From assembly GCA_030849065.1 (NCBI GenBank), contig JASAON010001615.1, positions 1-64,000 of the forward strand: a DNA stretch of 64,000 nucleotides, written 5' to 3'. Source of the DNA: Jaenimonas drosophilae (Eukaryota > Euglenozoa > Kinetoplastea > Trypanosomatida > Trypanosomatidae). This document shows, one piece after another, positions 59,878 through 64,000 of this stretch. The number at the start of each line of letters is the position of its first letter. Position 1 is the first letter of the stretch. The notes beneath the pieces are model-generated. The model worked only from the letters and a program-made list of their open reading frames with translations. It did no database searches and had not been told where the DNA came from. A program made the position numbers and the translations under genes.

Positions 59878-60999
59878 ATGGAGGCGTCGGCAGAACCCGT
59901 TGCTGGGGCTGAGGCGCGGCCAACCCCAAGCATGCCGCCCTCTCCGTCCGCACGAGGTGATAATGGGTCTGCCATCACGGCGCATCTCACGATACAAACC
60001 ATCATGGAGCAGCAGCGCATCATTAACAGTTTGCAGGAGCTTGTGTCTGCGCTGAAGAACCAAGTGCGCGCGATGGAGATTGAAAAGATTAACTCCGTTC
60101 CTCCTCCCCCGGTGGCGGTGGTGCCGAAGACGATGCGGCGTGGAATGGAGGAGCTCCGCCATCAAAACTCCGAGCTCCAGCTCCAGCTTCAACAGGCGTG
60201 GTCGGAGAAGGAGGTGCTCGAGCTGCGCTGCCAGGGGATGCAAACGGTGATATCAGAGCTCAACCACATCACCGAGGACTTTGAGGCCCTCACGGAGAAG
60301 CATGCGGAGCGGGAGAGCTACTGGGAGCGTCAGAAGGTGTTGATGCACCTCACCGAAAACCGTTGCCGGCAACTTGAAGTTGATTCATCACAGCTGCATG
60401 AGGACTTCACGCAGGCCTCCTTTCACACACGTCGGTGGATCTCCCTCGTTAACATCCTCTCCGAGCGCCTCGACGCCCAACTCCAGCCCCACCTGGCCAA
60501 CCACATTCGCAAGATGATGGAGGAGGAACACGCCTTCAGCAGGCAGCTCCTCCAACGTCGGGAGGAGCGGGAGAAGCGGGCCACAGCGGAACAACAGGCG
60601 GAGAACACACACCGCCACGGCACCTCACCCGACGCCTTCCTCCCACTCGGCGAGGGCGGCGCACGCACGCCGCCACCCATGGTGGAAGCGCACCATCCCG
60701 TTGATATCCTGGCCTTTTGGAATGCCGTTGCTTCCGCCGCCGCCGACTCCGCCACAAGCGTGAACGAGCCGCAGAACGCCATCACCAGCAGCCCAGCCCA
60801 GGGCAGTTCGTCTATCACGTTGGTTGGGGGCACAGGTCATGCCGCTCCACGCCAGGGTGGCTCAACGATGGGGCGCGTTGGTTGGAGCTTGCCGCATAGC
60901 AGCTCTGTGCCCCGAAAGCCAGTTGGTGCTCGCACCGGAACCAGTAAATCACCTGGACGTGCGGCAGCTTCCAAAACCCGCTTCTTAGTACCCTTGTAG
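59878..60999 (+). CDS. Coiled-coil protein, 373 aa
   Basis: I do not recognise the family. A Pro/Ala N-terminus precedes a first coiled coil (about 38-67, IMEQQRIINSLQELVSALKN) and a second, longer one (about 88-250) with many Glu/Gln/Arg heptads; the C-terminal third is Ala/Gly/Ser-rich and basic. It has no membrane segment or enzyme motif. The ATG at 59878 is the first in frame downstream of the RT remnant and an AG near 59812. A cytoskeletal or basal-body role is common for such proteins but not shown here. Confidence 0.75.
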   Translation: MEASAEPVAGAEARPTPSMPPSPSARGDNGSAITAHLTIQTIMEQQRIINSLQELVSALKNQVRAMEIEKINSVPPPPVAVVPKTMRRGMEELRHQNSELQLQLQQAWSEKEVLELRCQGMQTVISELNHITEDFEALTEKHAERESYWERQKVLMHLTENRCRQLEVDSSQLHEDFTQASFHTRRWISLVNILSERLDAQLQPHLANHIRKMMEEEHAFSRQLLQRREEREKRATAEQQAENTHRHGTSPDAFLPLGEGGARTPPPMVEAHHPVDILAFWNAVASAAADSATSVNEPQNAITSSPAQGSSSITLVGGTGHAAPRQGGSTMGRVGWSLPHSSSVPRKPVGARTGTSKSPGRAAASKTRFLVPL

Positions 61000-62151
61000 C
61001 CGCACACCTCCAAGCACGTGGTTGTGCTGCGATGCATGTTGATGTGGCGAGGGGGTGCGTTGACGCCCTCCACGTACATATAGTCTCTGCTTTATCCACT
61101 GGGGTGGATGTACAAGGAGCACTTTCTGTGTTGGTGTGCTTGCACATCTTGTGGTGCACGGACATCTCTTTATGCTGGGTTTCTGCCAACACCACTCGCA
61201 TCTGCTGCACTCCCCCCCCTTTTCTGTCTCACAATCTTCAGGAGCGTTTTTGACGCAAAATCCACACAACTCTTTTCTGAAAGAACCCCCCCTCCACGCA
61301 CACAAACACCATAATCAGCAAACACAACGAACACTTGTGTTGTTGTAGTGTCTTGTTTGCTCTTCTGTTGTTTTGATTCTTCACGTTCCTTAGAACCGCG
61401 TTCATCGTACCCACAAACAAACAAAAAAACATTCACTAGGGATTGGCTCCCTTTGGTGTTAGTGCGGCGTACATCATCAATCTCTGTTGGTTTGTTGTTT
61501 CTGTGTAGCCTCACTCACACTAAGTCAGCCGTAGACGCCCGCACCTTGTGTTCTCCTTCCTTTTCCAACCATTAGATCCACCTTCCTTTCTTTTTTTTGT
61601 TTGTATTCCTGTGTGCCTTGGCCACTTGTTGCGAGCTGAGAGATCCACGCACCGTCATCGACTTCCTGTGCGTGCATCATCGTCCCTCGCATCTGCCAGC
61701 AACAACGCGGATACTCACTCATCCCCCCTTCTCAGTTGAACTAACAGAAAACGGCCATTGCTTTGGTTCACCACCCTTCTTCAGGCCCCTAGATCCCGCC
61801 CAAATCAGCAAAAAGTGTGTGTAGCTCTGAACTACATCTACACACGATACACACCTTCACTTCTTGTACCTACACCCTCTTCTTTTTTTCTTTCTTTGTG
61901 TATCGATCGCGAACACACTGCATCCGCGCTTGCTCGGAGTTGTTTGTGTTGCGTTGGATTTATACCCGTCTTCATTCTACGTTCAACGCAATCACGAGGC
62001 TCTCAGCTTCGATTGCGTGTGTCGCTAATCCAACTCTACACTATCTATACTTGGCGCGCATTTGTCAGCTGCCCACACACACACACACACACACAATTTC
62101 ATTTTATACGTACGTTAGTGTGTGTGAGATTGTGTGTCTGAGTAGACGATC
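61000..62151. other. Long leader region before the PUF gene, with CA repeat
   Basis: About 1.15 kb without a supported gene. It contains T-rich tracts at 61560-61600 and 61865-61890, a C-run at 61213-61219 and a CA repeat at 62073-62095. It probably includes the 3' end of the coiled-coil gene and a long 5' leader for the PUF gene; long untranslated regions are common for regulators of mRNA. Confidence 0.5.
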
Positions 62152-63594
62152 ATGTCGCAGGAAGACTACTACACTGCCATGGTGATGGCTGCAAGCAACT
62201 ACGCGGACCCGATGCAGCATCACCCGAAGCAGCGAAACAACCCCTACGGGCCTCCCAGTGGAATGCTCTTCACTGGAGGAGCCAGCAGCTCCTACTGCAG
62301 CAGCAACAACAGCAGTGCGAGCAGCATCAACCAGTCCTCCAGCAACTTTATCCGCAAACGTTCTGGGGCAGTTGGCCGTGGCGGCTACTGCACTCTGCTG
62401 CGGAAGCCAACCATGGAGAATGGCCCCATGCACGAAACCAGCTACAACCTTCCCACCTCCATGATGATGAGCCGTGGAGAGGTGGTTGGCCAACCTCCCC
62501 AACTTCAAGCCCCAGCCACCTACACCCACAACCCATACGCCACAAGCAGTGGCTGCACTTCCAACGACACCTCCATGAACGCCAGCGTTGAGAGCTATCA
62601 CTCACAGTACAGCGCGAGCTACGCAGTGCCCAGCCTCACCCAACAGCCACCCCGGCAGGGTGCGGAGTACGGCTACGGTGATGCCTCCAACCTGGGCGAA
62701 CAGTTTCACATGGTTGTGGGAAACATTGCAGCCACCGCCTGCACCACACGTGGCCGCCACCTCCTTGTTTCTGTGCTACGTCTGCAACACATGGATAAGA
62801 TTGATGTCATCTTCCAAGAGCTGCTTCCTGAGATTGATACCGTTGCACTCGACGGCCACGGATGCCATGTTGTGCGTACCTTGGTGGAGTTCATCTCCAC
62901 CTCCCAACTCGTGATGATGATCGAGTACCTCCAGCCATCGACCATCACCCATCTCGCCACCTCCACCCAACACACCCGACGTGTGTTGCAAGTGATGTTT
63001 GAACGCCACAGGAGTGAGCTCCTGACCCCACTCGTGGAGATCATCGCCGCCGACTGCCGACGCCTCTCCATGACGCAACAAGGGTGCATAACCATTATGC
63101 GGCTCATTGAGAACGCCATGCCGGAGCAGAAGCAGCTCATCATGAATAAGCTGCTCCCCGTCTTCCCCGCCCTCACCGTGGATCCTTACGGCAACTACGT
63201 GGTACAGACCATTGTGCAGAACATGGATCGCTACACCACTGTAGATATCATCACCGGGGTCTTTACGGGGCACTGGCTGTCGCTGAGTTGCAACAAGTAC
63301 GCCTCCAATGTGATGGAGCGTGTGGTGTGGCAGATGAGTGGGGTCGCACGCAGTCTCCTGGTGCAGGAGCTTGTCTTTGAGAGCAGCAGCCTCCGCTGCT
63401 TGATTCAGGATAGCTTTGGCAACTTCGTGCTCCAGGCCATCATTGACTCATCCAAAGATTTGGAGGAGTTCCAAACCATCTACGACTTGGTGATGCCCTC
63501 TCTTCAGTCCAGCCCGTACCGCAACAAGATTGAGGCACGACTGAAGGGCAGGCTTCATGCACTGCAGCAAGAGGCAGAGGGCGAGGCTGCATAG
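62152..63594 (+). CDS. PUF-family RNA-binding protein
   Basis: 480 aa. A disordered Asn/Ser/Gln-rich N-terminus (about 1-180) precedes a C-terminal Pumilio array (about 183-475). Repeat cores are visible: GCHVVRTLVE, TRRVLQVMFE, GCITIMRLIE, GNYVVQTIVQ, ASNVMERVVW and GNFVLQAIID, the last three with near-canonical RNA-facing residues (N/YVQ, SN/E, N/FQ). Weaker repeats at each end bring the total to about eight. PUF proteins bind short motifs in mRNA 3' UTRs and control decay or translation. T. brucei has about ten PUF proteins; by position this is likely the PUF5 equivalent, recalled but not checked. Confidence 0.9.
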   Translation: MSQEDYYTAMVMAASNYADPMQHHPKQRNNPYGPPSGMLFTGGASSSYCSSNNSSASSINQSSSNFIRKRSGAVGRGGYCTLLRKPTMENGPMHETSYNLPTSMMMSRGEVVGQPPQLQAPATYTHNPYATSSGCTSNDTSMNASVESYHSQYSASYAVPSLTQQPPRQGAEYGYGDASNLGEQFHMVVGNIAATACTTRGRHLLVSVLRLQHMDKIDVIFQELLPEIDTVALDGHGCHVVRTLVEFISTSQLVMMIEYLQPSTITHLATSTQHTRRVLQVMFERHRSELLTPLVEIIAADCRRLSMTQQGCITIMRLIENAMPEQKQLIMNKLLPVFPALTVDPYGNYVVQTIVQNMDRYTTVDIITGVFTGHWLSLSCNKYASNVMERVVWQMSGVARSLLVQELVFESSSLRCLIQDSFGNFVLQAIIDSSKDLEEFQTIYDLVMPSLQSSPYRNKIEARLKGRLHALQQEAEGEAA

Positions 63595-64000
63595 ATGAGC
63601 CTACTTACTTTCCCACGCACATGTACAACATCAGCTACCCCTACTCACTTGATGTACACCATCATTCGTCGGAAACGGTAGGCTTTGCCTACCAAAACTT
63701 GTATGTGTTTTCTTGATGTTTTTTTTTCCTTTTTGTGTGTTGTGACTTGTGTTTGTGTGTTGGTGCTTTCTCCCTCAACGGCATACTTCAGGCTGCACCA
63801 TCGCGACGATGAATGAACTCTCAAGTGCGGATGGAGAGGAAAATGCCATGGCATTCATTCATGCATGAACAACTGCGTACAACCAATGTACTGGGCTCCT
63901 TAGCCCCACAGGTTGGCTGTGTTGTGTAGAAGGTAGATGGCTTCGCTGGGCTGCACCCCCCCCCCAACGCGGAGCGATGTTGCGATCATGGGATCGATGC
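63595..64000. other. End of window, no gene
   Basis: 3' untranslated sequence of the PUF gene and the start of the next spacer. A T-run at 63719-63728 and a C-run at 63956-63965 are seen; no open frame of note. Confidence 0.5.

Noticed and set aside
23404..62095. CA/TG repeats (23404, 33964, 50241, 54957, 62073) considered as a regularly spaced array or CRISPR-like feature
   Set aside because: They are ordinary microsatellites in untranslated regions, unevenly spaced, without spacers.

Overview
This window looks like a piece of a trypanosomatid (Kinetoplastea) chromosome. Long intronless genes lie head to tail on the + strand from about 1.6 kb to 63.6 kb, and no convincing host gene lies on the - strand. 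The gaps are short and rich in pyrimidine tracts followed by AG, as expected for spliced-leader trans-splicing of a polycistronic unit. The gene set (XRNA-like exonuclease, PUF protein, proteasome beta 6, RNase H1, ER cyclophilin, kinesin, ABCG transporter, and genes with flagellar or ciliary resemblance) is typical of trypanosomatids, and the order recalls part of T. brucei chromosome 7; that synteny is from memory, not tested. The species cannot be fixed from the sequence. Several of the longest open frames begin with GTG or TTG; here the start is moved to the first in-frame ATG, usually the one that follows a splice tract.

Region 1 (1-8.3 kb): one membrane-anchored GDSL/PC-esterase-like gene (1651-3168), then about 5 kb without host genes. 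This gap holds a decayed - strand mobile element (4109-6349) bounded by ~145-bp direct repeats and encoding a Ulp1/C48-type cysteine protease and a probable tyrosine-recombinase core-binding segment. Next comes a GC-rich, homopolymer-rich stretch (6435-8220) that ends in a run of 20 T, possibly a degenerate retroposed sequence on the - strand.

Region 2 (8.3-23 kb): an unknown protein, a 3-beta-HSD-like dehydrogenase, a prolyl-oligopeptidase-family protease, a coiled-coil/TPR-like protein, a MYND zinc-finger protein, RNase H1, an FHA-BRCT-BRCT protein that I read as a nibrin/NBS1 homologue, and an unknown Pro-rich protein. Region 3 (23-43.6 kb): the XRN 5'-3' exoribonuclease, an LZTFL1/BBS17-like coiled-coil protein, two membrane proteins of unknown function, a calcyphosin-like EF-hand protein, an FHA protein, a protein with a possible PH-like C-terminus, a CFAP119-like protein and a kinesin. 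Region 4 (43.6-64 kb): TRM112, a SAMHD1-like HD phosphohydrolase, a small membrane protein, proteasome beta 6, a NADAR-family protein, a secretory cyclophilin, a TMEM209-like nuclear-envelope protein, an ABCG half-transporter, a possible BRE/BABAM2-like protein, a reverse-transcriptase pseudogene, a coiled-coil protein and a PUF RNA-binding protein.

Neighbouring genes in such units are transcribed together but need not share a pathway. Themes seen are genome maintenance (RNase H1, NBS1-like, SAMHD1-like), mRNA turnover (XRN, PUF) and cilium/flagellum (LZTFL1-like, calcyphosin-like, CFAP119-like, kinesin). The most unusual material is the mobile-element debris at both ends and the divergent homologues of NBS1, TMEM209 and perhaps BRE.
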